From contig BPCL01000001.1 of assembly GCA_019653755.1 (NCBI GenBank), positions 186,001 to 250,000 on the forward strand: 64,000 bases of DNA, in the 5' to 3' direction. The position numbers were made by a program, and so were the translations under genes. The notes beneath the pieces are model-generated. The model was not told where the DNA came from. It saw only the letters and a program-made list of their open reading frames with translations, and made no database searches. Source of the DNA: Woeseia sp. Lineage in GTDB: Bacteria; Pseudomonadota; Gammaproteobacteria; Steroidobacterales; UBA11654. Positions 19,946-30,531 of this stretch are shown piece by piece. Position 1 is the first letter of the stretch. Each line of letters opens with the position of its first letter.

Positions 19946-20656
19946 TTACCAGGCGACCTCTTTCCCAAATCGGTCTAAGAATTTTCCACTATCTTTAGCA
20001 GCAATGCCCTCAAACATTTCTTGCTGTTGCTCGACACTTTCTGCTGGCTCTATTTCAGCCTCATCGCCGCCCAAATACGTTTTACACCAACCGGGAGCTA
20101 AAGCAATTACAGTTACATCATTCCAGTCAACAGACATACCCTTTGAGATGATATTTAAAGCTGACTTGCTGGCACGGTAGGAGTAAAAACCGCCAAAGTT
20201 ATTCTGCTCTACAGAGCCTAAATCGCTAGACATCATAATAAGAATCTTTTTATCACTTCTAGCTACATGTTTGTGGAAGGCAGTTGCAATTTTAAAAGGC
20301 GAGAGAAGATTAACTTCTAGAATGTCTCTCCAAATTTGATAATCCATGCTGTCTATTTTCTGATACCCCATCGCACCAGGGACACCCATAGGTCCTGTGG
20401 TCCCCGCGTTATTAATAAGTATATCAATAGCTTCATCGCTATATTTTTCAGCTAACTCCTCAATTCGATTATGATCAACGACTTCAAGCTGCTCAATAAT
20501 AAAGTCTGCACCATGTTCTTTTTGGAGTTCTTTTAATTCTTTGGCTTGTTCTGGGTTTCTAGCACAAGCAATTACTTTCCAGCCTTTTTCGGCGTATTGT
20601 TTTACATGTTCGTAACCGAGCCCCCTATTGGCACCTGTAACAAAAACGGTTGGCAT
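19946..20656 (-). CDS. Short-chain dehydrogenase/reductase, carbonyl-reductase-like
   Basis: NAD(P)-dependent oxidoreductase of 236 residues. TGANRGLGYEHV at 7-18 binds the nucleotide, NNAGTTG lies near 86, the serine is in MMSSDLGS, and the catalytic pair is in YRASKSALN near 156-160. It resembles the sniffer/C-factor carbonyl reductase group more than FabG. Substrate unknown. It converges with the aldehyde dehydrogenase gene and is divergent from the AhpD-like gene, with an 83-base intergenic region that carries an imperfect palindrome. Confidence 0.88.
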   Translation of the reverse strand: MPTVFVTGANRGLGYEHVKQYAEKGWKVIACARNPEQAKELKELQKEHGADFIIEQLEVVDHNRIEELAEKYSDEAIDILINNAGTTGPMGVPGAMGYQKIDSMDYQIWRDILEVNLLSPFKIATAFHKHVARSDKKILIMMSSDLGSVEQNNFGGFYSYRASKSALNIISKGMSVDWNDVTVIALAPGWCKTYLGGDEAEIEPAESVEQQQEMFEGIAAKDSGKFLDRFGKEVAW

Positions 20657-20682
20657 TATATTCTCCTTTAAGCAATTGGTAT

Positions 20683-20724
20683 AAGTATAATAATATCAAG
20701 AAATAATATTTAATGATGATACTT
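20683..20724. promoter_or_regulatory. Imperfect palindrome between divergent SDR and AhpD-like genes
   Basis: AAGTATAATAAT at 20683-20694 and ATGATGATACTT at 20713-20724 are inverted copies that match at 10 of 12 positions, with an 18-base spacer. They sit centrally in the divergent region and could be paired half-sites for one regulator. The sequence is very A+T-rich, which lowers its weight. Confidence 0.25.
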
Positions 20725-20739
20725 AAATGAGGAAAAAAA

Positions 20740-21324
20740 ATGACACAACCTGAACACTTATCTGCCTTAAGCATCACCCAGAATATTGACACCACAAGTT
20801 TAAAACAAGAAACCCAAGACTATTTTAATCTATGCAATGAAAAACTAGGCTTTGTACCTAATGTGTTACTCGCTTATGCACATGATGAGGCTAAACTCGA
20901 TCACTTTATGGGTTTTTATAATAATTTAATGTTGAGTGAATCTGGTTTGACAAAACTTGAAAGAGAAATGATAGCGGTTGTCGTGTCTTCTTATAATCAT
21001 TGTTACTATTGTCTCGTAGCTCATGGGGCAGCGGTTAGGCATATGTCTGATGACCCGATGTTAGGGGAACTGCTGGTGATGAATTATCGAGCTGCAGAAT
21101 TATCAGAACGCCATAGAGCCATGCTCGATTTTACTTGGAAATTATCTGAATCACCTGAAAAAATTACTGAAGAAGATAGAGAAGCATTAAGAGAAAACGG
21201 ATTTAACGATCAAGATATATGGGATATTTCGGCAGTTGCTTCTTTTTTCAATATGTCGAATAGAATGTCTTTAGCCATAGATCTTATGCCCAATACTGAT
21301 TATCATGCTAAAGCTAGGGTATAA
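20740..21324 (+). CDS. AhpD/carboxymuconolactone-decarboxylase-family peroxidase-related protein
   Basis: All-helical AhpD-like enzyme of 194 residues from the uncharacterised peroxidase-related group. The redox centre is visible as NHCYYCLVAHGAAVR, a CxxC followed by His, near residues 86-100; GFVPNVLLAYAHDEAKL near 38 and LTKLEREMIAVVVSS before the CxxC are family features. It likely reduces peroxides through a thiol relay, inferred from the motif. GAGG lies eight bases before the ATG. The MscS gene follows after 4 bases. Confidence 0.88.
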   Translation: MTQPEHLSALSITQNIDTTSLKQETQDYFNLCNEKLGFVPNVLLAYAHDEAKLDHFMGFYNNLMLSESGLTKLEREMIAVVVSSYNHCYYCLVAHGAAVRHMSDDPMLGELLVMNYRAAELSERHRAMLDFTWKLSESPEKITEEDREALRENGFNDQDIWDISAVASFFNMSNRMSLAIDLMPNTDYHAKARV

Positions 21325-21328
21325 ATAA

Positions 21329-22156
21329 ATGGGAACAGAACTTACAAAAGATATGTTGGACTCTTTGATTGAGATCGGGAGTTCCATAAGTATTAGTCTC
21401 TTAATGGCCTTAGCAATCCTTATTATTGGCCGACAACTGGTTAAGCTTATTCTAAGGTTAATCACAGTAGCACTTGAAAAATCTAACGTTGAAGACACTG
21501 TTCGGATATTTGTTACTAATTTATTGAATACACTGTTGATGATCTTAGTTTTCATTGCAGCAATAAATCAGCTTGGAATCGAGACAACATCAATTATCGC
21601 TGTACTCGGTGCAGCTGGATTAGCAATAGGTCTTGCCCTACAGGGGTCATTATCAAACTTTGCTGCTGGAATACTCATTGTAATTTATAGGCCATACAAG
21701 GTAGGTGATTATATTGAAGCTGGGAATTATGCTGGCACTGTTAAGGATATTCAAATCTTTTCTACCGTCCTTAAAACGCCAGACAATAAAATCGTAGTTG
21801 TGCCGAACGGAAGCATAATGAACGGCAGTATTGTTAATTATTCAGATCAGGACACAAGGCGCATCGATCTTATTATTAGTTGTGGTTATGAAGACGATAT
21901 AGATAAAGTTCGATCTGTTTTAGAAGACATCATAAAAAAAGAAAAAAGAGTCCTTAAAGATCCAAAACCCCAAATTGCTGTGACAGAACTTGCTGACAGC
22001 AGTGTGAACTTTATCTTTAGACCTTGGGTTAAAAGAGTAGATTATCTTCCGGTCTATTATTCACTCCTGGAGGAAGTCAAGAAACGCTTTGATAAAGAAG
22101 GGATTTCAATTCCCTACCCTCAATCAGACGTGCATATTCATAATCACAAAGAATGA
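21329..22156 (+). CDS. Small-conductance mechanosensitive channel
   Basis: MscS-family inner-membrane channel that opens under membrane tension to release solutes. At 275 residues it is the short MscS form. The pore helix is AAGLAIGLALQGSLSNFAAG, rich in Gly and Ala packing positions, followed by the beta domain IYRPYKVGDYIEAG, VKDIQIFSTVLKTPDNKIVVVPNG and the alpha/beta C-terminus. Two earlier hydrophobic helices lie at about 20-40 and 60-80. It is in a pair with the AhpD-like gene. Confidence 0.94.
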   Translation: MGTELTKDMLDSLIEIGSSISISLLMALAILIIGRQLVKLILRLITVALEKSNVEDTVRIFVTNLLNTLLMILVFIAAINQLGIETTSIIAVLGAAGLAIGLALQGSLSNFAAGILIVIYRPYKVGDYIEAGNYAGTVKDIQIFSTVLKTPDNKIVVVPNGSIMNGSIVNYSDQDTRRIDLIISCGYEDDIDKVRSVLEDIIKKEKRVLKDPKPQIAVTELADSSVNFIFRPWVKRVDYLPVYYSLLEEVKKRFDKEGISIPYPQSDVHIHNHKE

Positions 22157-22194
22157 TATAAATTACTATTGCTTTGAGGAGCTAGAGCAGTTTT

Positions 22195-24075
22195 TTAAGA
22201 AGCCGTCATCCATTTCTGGAACTTAGGATCAGCAGGTGCTTCTAGTCCGGTTTCATCTTTACATCTTGCCTTTAATTCCTTAATCGATGAGAAGCCTTTA
22301 TCAAATAACTTAACCTTGCCTCTGGCTTTCGTCTTCTCAGCTCTAAGCTTAACCGTAGAAGCTTTATTGATACTCAAGTCTTTTCTTAGAACGACGCCAT
22401 AATTTTCTTTGGCACCTTCCCTGGTAACAAGTCCAGCATCTACATCAAACTGAACTCTTTCAGGTTCTCTAGTGAAAGGATCTCCACAGCCTCCTCCACC
22501 CCATGTAACGTGATAAAGTTTATCACCTTCTTCGACGGCAATTCTGTCACATTTAGATTGGAGAAGTTCAGTTTCACCGTTTTTTCTAACGAGTGTTTTT
22601 GTGCTTCGTTCACCAGGAAGACCACCATTTACCCCCCAAGGATAGGTTAGCCATCTATCGTCATGAATGGAGACTTCACCAGGTTCCAAGAACTTATAAG
22701 TTGTACAACAGAGCATTGCCTCCTCTGTTATAGCCTGCGCCTCCACTGTCTGGGACGGTATAGTATTCTTCAATCACCAATGGAAAATAGCTTTCTAAGA
22801 ATTCATTCGGGACGTTAGTAAAGCTGGGCCATAGTGAGTGTCCGTCTGGACCATCACCCATAGGTTTACCAGGAACACCGCCAAAACCGATCATATAGAG
22901 TTGATACCATTCACCGTTCTTATCATATCCTGAATACATTAAATGAGGACTGTCTGAGAATCCTGCACCACATAAGAATTCTGGAGCTCCTTGACCCAGA
23001 AGTCCGCCTAATACATCAAAGATCCTTCCCAAAGCATGTGTTCTACAGGATAAAGCAGCAGGATAGTTTGGTTTCAACAGTGTCCCTTCAGGAATTTTAA
23101 CTTCCATCAAGTCATAGAACCCGTCATTAAACATAATGGCAGGGTCAAAAACCATAATCATGTAGACACCACAGAACATTTTGAACATTTCTTCATTCAA
23201 GAAAAAATTCACCGAACTTATTGATTGTGGATCTGTGCCTTCAAAATCAAAGATCACTTTTTTGCCCTCTCTCCACATTGCACACTTGATTCTATATGGA
23301 CCCATTTCTAGACCATCATCGCAAATGTAATCTTCGAAATATTGTTTCTCTGTTGGAACTGTGTTCATGATAAGTTTACCCATAGCTTTCTTATTTCTAT
23401 CAAGTAAATCTTCCAGAGCTGAGTAAAAAATATCATCTCCAAAACGATCAGCCATTTCAATAACGCGTTTCTCAGCAGTTCTTATTGAGGCTACAATGGC
23501 ATTAAAATCACTTTTATTCCAGATTGGAAGTCGGCAATTATGCAAGATGATGTTGAGAATCTCCTCTTGTAATTCATCATTCTTGTATATTTTGGTAGGA
23601 GGTACTCTAACCCCTTCTTCAAATATTTGAGTAGCATCGGTTGGCAAACTGCCAGGGACTTTCCCGCCAACATCTGTCATATGACCAAACATCGCCGCAT
23701 AAGCAATAAGTCGCCCATCTTTAAAGATCGGCCTTAAAAGTAACCAGTCGTTAGCGTGACTAACAGCACCATTACAAGAATAAGGGTCGTTAGTTAAGAA
23801 CATATCCCCTTCTTCAATGGTCCCATCAAAAGCTTCTTTAAAGCCATGAATAAAGCTACCAAACTGTCCAACTACCATCTTTCCATCTAAGTTTGCAATC
23901 ATTGGGAACTCATCACCCTGTTCCGGATACCCGGCGACATAGCTGTTCTAAATAGGACCGCGTCCATTTCCCATCGTGCAGAAAACATTGAATTCTCAAT
24001 TACATCAAGGGTAATTGGGTCTAGTTTTACTCGGTTAAATTTTTTATTATTTTTTTGTACTATTTTTGCAGGCAT
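22195..24075 (-). CDS. hyuB: Hydantoinase B/oxoprolinase C-terminal-type subunit, two frameshifts
   Basis: Beta subunit of the ATP-dependent hydantoinase/oxoprolinase family, which opens cyclic amides or, in relatives, carboxylates ketones. The start at ATG 24075 reads MPAKIVQKNNKKFNRVKLDP then ITLDVIENSMFSARWEMD. A one-base loss near 23930 leads into GDEFPMIANLDGKMVVGQ, TNDPYSCNGAVSHANDW and GRIFDVLGGLLGQGAPEF; a one-base gain near 22715 leads into TTYKFLEPGEVSI and VTWGGGGCGDPFTREPE. Joined length is about 627. It follows hyuA by 10 bases. Substrate unknown. Confidence 0.85.
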
Positions 24076-24085
24076 GTTGACTCCC

Positions 24086-26163
24086 TTAACCTTGAGGTGT
24101 AATTAGTATGTTGCCAAATTTATCTACTTTACCTCTGTGTTTTGAGAGGATAACAGTCGTTGAGTCCATCTCCATTACAATGGCAGGACCTTTGATAACA
24201 TTTCCGAATTTTAGTTTAGAACGATCATAGATCGTGGCTTTTTGATTCTTTACCATCCATAAAGACTTTAGCGCCATCATCGATCACAGAATCTTTAGAT
24301 GGCTTGGGCCCACCTTTTTTTACGGATGGAGCTTTTAGAGATAATGCTTGGTCTTTGACCACTGCTCTTAAATTAACAAGTTCTTTCTCTTCATCCAGGG
24401 AGAAGGTAAACAATTGTTCATGCAATTCGTCAAATTTGTCTCCAATTGCATCCAGTCCTTTTTTCTTTAGTTCAGATAATTCAAAGTCCACGTTTATTGT
24501 TAGACCTTGGCCGAGATATCTAAGATCGACCTGATAAGAGGTAGTTCTTTTGCTTTTAGAAACGCCTTCGGCATCTAGTGTTTTAGATGCTTTCTTGGCT
24601 AAGTCTTCAAAAATCTTGACCACTTCTTTTTTGTTCGTATGTGAGAATCTCCTTATAAAGGACATAGATGATTCATCTTGAATATTGGTTGATACATCTC
24701 CATAGGCACATAGTACCCCCGGGCCTGGAGGAATGATAACTGGCCAAGAACTAGTGAGTTTTCCCAGAGCATTCGCATGTAAAGGGCCAGCACCTCCAAA
24801 ACCAATTAACGCAAAATCCCTAGGATCATAGCCTTTTTCGACAGAGACTAATCTTAATGCCCCATACATATTTTCGTTAACGATATCAACAATGCCAGCT
24901 GCTGTTTGTTTCACAGATAAGCCAAGTGCTTTTGCGACAGGTTTGATGGATTCTTCTGCTAAGTCTTTTCTGATTTTCCAGTCCTTGTCTCCACCTAAGG
25001 CAACATGTTCAGCAGGTATATACCCTAGCACAACATTAGCATCAGTTACTGTTGGTTCTGTCCCGCCTTTATCATAGGATGCTGGACCCGGAGCTGCTCC
25101 AGCACTTTGTGGGCCAACTCTAAGTGCACCGGTTAATTCTGGAACATGAGCAATTGAACCACCCCCAGCTCCTACTGTTCTTACGTCGACCGATGATGCT
25201 CTCACAGTGACATCACCAACGGAGGTTTCTCTGGTTTGTTCAGCAACTCCATTTTTAACGAGCGATACATCTGTTGAGGTTCCACCCATATCAAATGTCA
25301 TTAGGTTTTCAAATCCTGCTTGTTTAGCTATCCATATGGCACCCGAGACACCACCTGCTGGACCACTCATGAGTAGGTTAACAGGAGAATCAGAAGAGGC
25401 TTTTGCTGAAGCTAATCCACCGTCTGATCTCAAAATACGGAGTTTCACATCTTTCATTCTTCTTTTTAGACCTTTTTGAAGATTTTTGACGTATTCTGCC
25501 ACCTTTGGTCTGACATAAGAGTTTGCAACTGTGGTAATTGTACGTTCATACTCTTGCATTTCTGGTACAACTTCAGAAGATAAAGATACTGGTATCTTAG
25601 GCAGGAGTTTTTTCTTTCTAATGACACTTCTAATTTGTTTCTCATGCTTATCGTTTGCAAAAGAATTAATTAGCGAGACCGTAATTGCCTCAACACCTTT
25701 GTTAGACAATTCTTTAATATCTTTAGCCAGTTGACCGACCTTAAGTTTTGATAAAACTTCACCTCTTGCAGAAATCCTTTCATCAGCCTCAATGGTTAAT
25801 GAAAGAGGAGCTAGCGGATCACTTTTATTGTAAATTACCCAGCCCCCTAATCCTCCAGGGACAAAAGAACGAGCAATTTGTAGTACTTGTCTATAACCTT
25901 TTGTTGTTATCAATCCTACTTTGGCTCCTGTCCCCTGTCAGTATGGTATTGGTTGCTACAGTAGTTCCGTGCATAACAGAGGTAATCTTTGATGGCTCTA
26001 CTCTGGCATTTTTACAAACTTTATTAATCCCATTAAATACACCTATAGATGAATCTTCTGGAGTGCTTGGGACTTTAGCAGTCCACATCGTGCCTGTTTT
26101 TTCATTGATTAAAAGAAGGTCTGTGAAGGTCCCTCCAACATCAACACCTAGTCGATAACTCAT
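24086..26163 (-). CDS. hyuA: Hydantoinase A/oxoprolinase-type subunit, two frameshifts
   Basis: Alpha subunit with the ATPase-like fold of the hydantoinase/acetone-carboxylase family, about 693 residues. The N-terminus YRLGVDVGGTFTDLLL is the phosphate-binding signature, then MHGTTVATNTILTG. A one-base gain near 25925 (in a G run) leads into TGAKVGLITTKGYR. The centre has DMGGTSTDVSLV, VDVRTVGAGGGSIAHV and ALIGFGGAGPLHA. Near 24245 another shift leads into the C-terminal GNVIKGPAIVMEMDSTTVIL. It may form one operon with the lyase gene upstream and hyuB downstream. Confidence 0.87.
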
Positions 26164-26170
26164 AATAACT

Positions 26171-26222
26171 CCTAATTTTTTTACATTAGGTAACGAACAA
26201 AAAACTTTGATCTATTCCTAAT
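26171..26222 (-). promoter_or_regulatory. Possible ribosome-site hairpin before hyuA
   Basis: In the hyuA mRNA the order is ATTAGG (26222-26217), CCTAAT (26190-26185), ATTAGG (26176-26171). The last hexamer contains most of the SD (AGGAG) of hyuA, whose ATG is at 26163. The middle copy can pair with either flanking copy, an arrangement that could hide or free the SD. Stems are only six bases. Confidence 0.25.
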
Positions 26223-26288
26223 GATCTTTGAAATCTTACTAATCTATAAAACTTATTTAATTTATTATTTAGCAAAATAATAATACTT

Positions 26289-27204
26289 TTATTGCATATT
26301 AATTTCAGCATTTTCTGGAAAAATTCCAGCTTTTGGAACCATTGCTGGTACTGCTCTGCCTAATTGTTCTTCCAGCCAGTCAGTTGTTTTAACCACTTGC
26401 CTTAGATCAACACCCGTCTCAACTCCTGATCTATCCAACATGTATAAAAGATCGTCAGTTGGAATATTCCCAGTTGCTCTTGGTGCAAACGGACACCCGC
26501 CTATCCCCCCAGTCGAGGCATCAATAATGCTTACACCAGCTTCTACTGCAGCGGCTGCATTGGCTAGGCCTGTGTTTCTAGTGTTATGAAGGTGAGTTCT
26601 TAAAGGGATCGATGGGGCAAGTTCTTTGATCAATGAGAAGGTTTTTTTGATTTGGCTTGGAACGGCAACCCCCACGCTATCTGCCAATCCAAGAACGTCA
26701 GGTTTTCCTTTTAAAACTTGTTCAGCAATTGATGCTATATGCTCTGGGTCGATCTCTCCTTCATAAGGGCAACCAAAAGAACAGGCAATAACTACACTTG
26801 TTCTTATTCCAGCTGATTTTGCTTCAGCAGCGATACTCAGCCAATTATCAATAGATTCTTGGGTAACAACGTTCTGATTTTTCATGTTATAAGTATCAGT
26901 GCTGACAATAACCATTCCCACTTCATCAATACCACAGTCTCTGGCTCTTTCAAAACCTCTTTGATTCATGATTAAGCCGATAAAAGGTAACGTCGTCGTT
27001 TTCAGGTAAGCTTTCTACTAATTTTTCAGCGTCAGCCATTTGAGGAACTTTTTTAGGATGAACAAAACTTGTAACTTCAATTTGCTTTATTCCAGCATCA
27101 ATCGTTCTAGTGATAAATTCCTTTTTTACTTCAGTTGGAAGGATCTCTGGCTCACTTTGTAATCCATCTCTTGGTCCAACTTCAAGTATTGATATCTTTG
27201 ACAC
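26289..27204 (-). CDS. HMG-CoA lyase-like (DRE-TIM) protein, one frameshift
   Basis: TIM-barrel lyase of about 305 residues that cleaves hydroxymethylglutaryl-CoA or a related 3-hydroxy-acyl substrate. EVGPRDGLQ carries the metal- and substrate-binding residues, TSFVHPKKVPQMADAE follows, then HLHNTRNTGLANAAAAVEAG with metal ligands, and GGIGGCPFAPRATGN with the catalytic Cys. I chose GTG 27204 since GAGGAG lies eight bases before it. A one-base gain near 26980 (T run) splits it. It lies upstream of hyuA on the same strand, 125 bases away. True HMG-CoA lyase versus a homologue cannot be settled by motif. Confidence 0.85.
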
Positions 27205-27293
27205 TTCTCGAACTCCTCTTTTTTTTGATTTTTTAATCAAATCAAGTGTATACAAATATTGTAATATTCTCTATCTTTTGAATTAATAGCACT

Positions 27294-28170
27294 ATGAATA
27301 TTGGAAAAATTTCAGCTGTAACAATACCTTCTCCAGATTTATCTAAATCTGTCGAGCAATATGTTAATTTTCTAAATTATCGATTGGTTGACAAGGACAA
27401 GTTTCAAAAGAAGAAGCTATAGCTTGGAAGGCAGAAAATATTGAGGGAGCAGATTATATTGTTTTACAACCTGAGAACTTTTAATGATTTTGCTTTAGGT
27501 TCATCAAGCAGGAAAGCCAAGGAGAATATATCCTTTCAAAAGCGGAGGATGGAACGCGGCTGAACTAATTGTCCGTAATGTTGATGAAATGGCAATAAAA
27601 CTGAGTAATTCAGAATTTGAGATTATCGGACCACCTGCTGACCTTTCATTTACAGATCAAATAAGAGCAATGCAGGTTATCGGCCCTTCAAGCGAGATTC
27701 TCTTTTTTAACTGAGTTTAAATCCAAGTTGCCAGAGTTTGATAGCCCCATAGCACGATGCGATGTTGATCAGACCTTTATAGTTATTCTAGCCGGTTCTT
27801 CTATGGATCAAATGCAAGAGTTTTACTGTAATAGTTTTAATTTAGATAAAGCAGCAGCTTTTGGATTCTCGAATTAGAGCTATTTCAAGAGTTTTTGGCA
27901 ACCCTGAAGATACCGAAATATAAATCTGCTGCAATCCCTATAAAAGATCAATGCTTAATAGAGATTGATGAATTACCAGATGGAGCTGCCATAAGATCTT
28001 CTGAGCCTGGTTATTTGCTTCCAGGAATTTCTATGGTTAGTTTTCTTGCTTATGACAATGTATATAGAGATTCTTTAATCTATCAGTGCAATTTAACCCA
28101 TCTTAAGGGTAAAAAGTGTTCAATTATCCATGGGAATGAACAAGAGATTATTGAACTGGTACATAAATAA
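27294..28170 (+). pseudogene. Broken two-module VOC protein, paralogue of 4049-4984
   Basis: Pieces in shifting frames reconstruct a relative of the intact VOC gene. In order: ISAVTIPSPDLSKSVEQYV, then VSKEEAIAWKAENIEGADYI, FIKQESQGEY, SGGWNAAELIVRNVDEMA, AMQVIGPSSEIL, DVDQTFIVILAGSSMDQMQ, AISRVFGNPEDT, and an open tail from 27895 to 28170. Matching landmarks in the intact copy include GWNSTEILVEDPDNLA and AMQVLGPSEEMV. At least five one-base shifts are needed (near 27405, 27484, 27530, 27708, 27862), far more per base than in other genes here. Either a pseudogene or a badly read stretch. Confidence 0.7.
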
Positions 28171-28252
28171 CTTTCAACTCTTACAGCGTTTTTTATCATT
28201 TTTTATCTTTTTGAGATAGAATTACACACTACTTTTCCATTATTGGAGGAAT

Positions 28253-30464
28253 ATGATGAAAGTAAAAAAACTAATTGTGCCTTTTATTGGGGGGTTATTT
28301 GCTTTAGCAATTAATTTCAATGCATGGGCACAAAACTCAGGCGCTTTAGAAGAGATTGTTGTTACTGCTCAAAAAAGAACTGAATCTTTACAAGAAGTAC
28401 CAATTTCTATCGCAGTTTTTTCTGAAGACGAAATAGACGATTAAATATTAGTAATACCATTGACCTAGTTAAGAACATTCCAGGAATGACTGGAGTGACT
28501 AATGTTGGTCTTCCTCAAGCTGCGGCTTATTTTATAAGAGGCATTGGTCAGGATGAATCAGTTGCTACTCTTGATCCAGCTGTAGGAACTTTCGTTGATG
28601 GCGTTTTTGTTTCAAGGCAGATTGCTAACAATTCTAGACTTTATGATATTGAGAGTGTGGAAGTTTTAAAGGGACCTCAAGGAACTCTCTATGGTCGAAA
28701 TACGACCGGGGTGCTGTGAGGATTATTACCAAAAAGCCTTCAGATCAGACAGAAGGCTATATCGATGTAGCTTACGGTGAATATGAAACGGTAGAAATGT
28801 CAGCTAAATTAAATGTTCCACTGGCAGAAAATGTGTTTGCAAAAGTTACTACATTCTATATTGATCAAGGCGAAGGATTTTTGTATAACGTTACTCTTGA
28901 TAGGGATCAATTTAAACGAGATGCTAATGGAGCCCGAGCTCAAATTCTATACACACTTAATGATAGAACTGAATTCTTATTTACAGCCGAATATTCAAAC
29001 GATGAAACTGGTGGCGCTGTGGGTGCCAACAAATTGAGTGCGTGTTGTGGCGATGACATATATGTTATCGAAAGTGGCCTTGAAAACACTTGGGCTGGTA
29101 CTGAATTAATGGCATTAAGCATGAAGGCTACGATTGATTTTGATAATTTCCAAATGGAATTGATTGCAGCGGATAGAGATTTAGAGCATAGCTTTAACAA
29201 TGACTATTCAGACCAACCAACACCAGCTTATTCGATTCCTAATTTGAGTGATCATATTCAAAAAAGCGTTGAATTGAACTTTACTGGTGAAATCGAGAGC
29301 AACAATTATGGAGCCATTCAATGGGCAGCGGGAGCCTCGTATTACGATGACGATAATGCTGTAGTATTTGGTGATGCATTGTTCTTATTTGGTGGCGCTG
29401 TAGCCGGAACCTTTATGAGAGACATGACCAATGTTACAGAGGCCAGAGCAGTTTATGCAGATATTGCAGTTGATCTAGGAAGCGGCTGGGGCTTAACAGT
29501 AGGCGGTCGATACACTAAAGATGAAAGAAAAGTTAATGTAGAGCAGTTTTTAGACCTCAACGGCGTGCCTTGGGAAGCTAGAGACAAATCTAATTTTATG
29601 GATCGAAGTGGTTGGCTATCAACGGCTGCTATAGGGCAACCGTTTGATAATGCAACTGTCGAAGCTTTGGGCACCAAAACAACCATCGACACGGATGAAT
29701 TTACTAGTCGTTTAGTAGTGGATTATCAGGCAACTGATGACCTCATGTTCTATGCCAGCCTTGCAGATAGTTTTAAAGGCGGCGGATGGGCATCACGTGT
29801 AACTGCTGCTGCTGATTTCAAAGATTTAAAACCTGAATTTGTTGATAACTTTGAAATGGGTATGAAGAGTGAATGGAATGATGGTGCTATTAGGGTAAAT
29901 CTTACATACTTCAGTGCTAATTACACCGATCTTCAGATCACTGCCATTGACCAAGAAACCGGTGCGTTCGTTTATTCAAACAAAGCTGATGCAGATGTTG
30001 AAGGTATTGAGGGGGAATTCCTTTATGCAGTTCGAGACGATCTTACTCTTTTTGCTAATATTGCAACATTAGAGGGAAGGTATACTGACCTTAAGCCAGG
30101 TGCTGAAGGTATTGCAGAGAAAGATCTTAAAAGAACTCCAGATTTTTCTTACAGATACGGTCTTGCCTATGATCGAGCTTTAGCCAATGGGGAATTTAGT
30201 TTAACCGCTGTTTTAAACAGGGAAGACGAATATTTTAGTAATCAAAATAATACTCCTAATGGTTTTAGACCAGCAGTTAGTAAGGTTGACGTTAACATGA
30301 CTTACCGACCTAATGATGGCAATTGGAGACTTAGTGCCGGATGTACTAATTGTACAGATGAGCATCAAGCTAACTCCACACTTGATTTTGGGAATCTCGG
30401 ATTTGTAACACAATTCCAAGATATACCGAGATTATGGAGAGTGTCATATAGATACGATTTCTAA
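28253..30464 (+). CDS. TonB-dependent receptor, two frameshifts
   Basis: Outer-membrane transporter of about 737 residues when joined. A signal peptide ends near AWAQ, then ALEEIVVTAQKRTESLQEVP starts the plug. One-base losses near 28440 and 28712 (in a G run) lead into NISNTIDLVKNIPGM, IESVEVLKGPQGTLYGRNTTGG and VRIITKKPSDQTEG. The barrel ends WRVSYRYDF with the required terminal Phe. GGAGG precedes two adjacent ATGs; the second, at 28256, has the better spacing. A strong terminator follows. Substrate unknown; the plug and length resemble the large marine family often linked to lipids or unknown organics. Confidence 0.88.
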
Positions 30465-30491
30465 ATAATATATTTAGATAATTGCTAATAT

Positions 30492-30520
30492 AAAGGCCGG
30501 TAGAAATACCGGCCTTTTTT
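30492..30520 (+). terminator. Rho-independent terminator after the TonB-dependent receptor
   Basis: AAAGGCCGGTA (30492-30502) pairs perfectly with TACCGGCCTTT (30507-30517) around a GAAA tetraloop, and is followed by a T run. It lies 28 bases after the receptor stop and 12 bases before tauE. Confidence 0.93.
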
Positions 30521-30531
30521 CTCATTAAATT

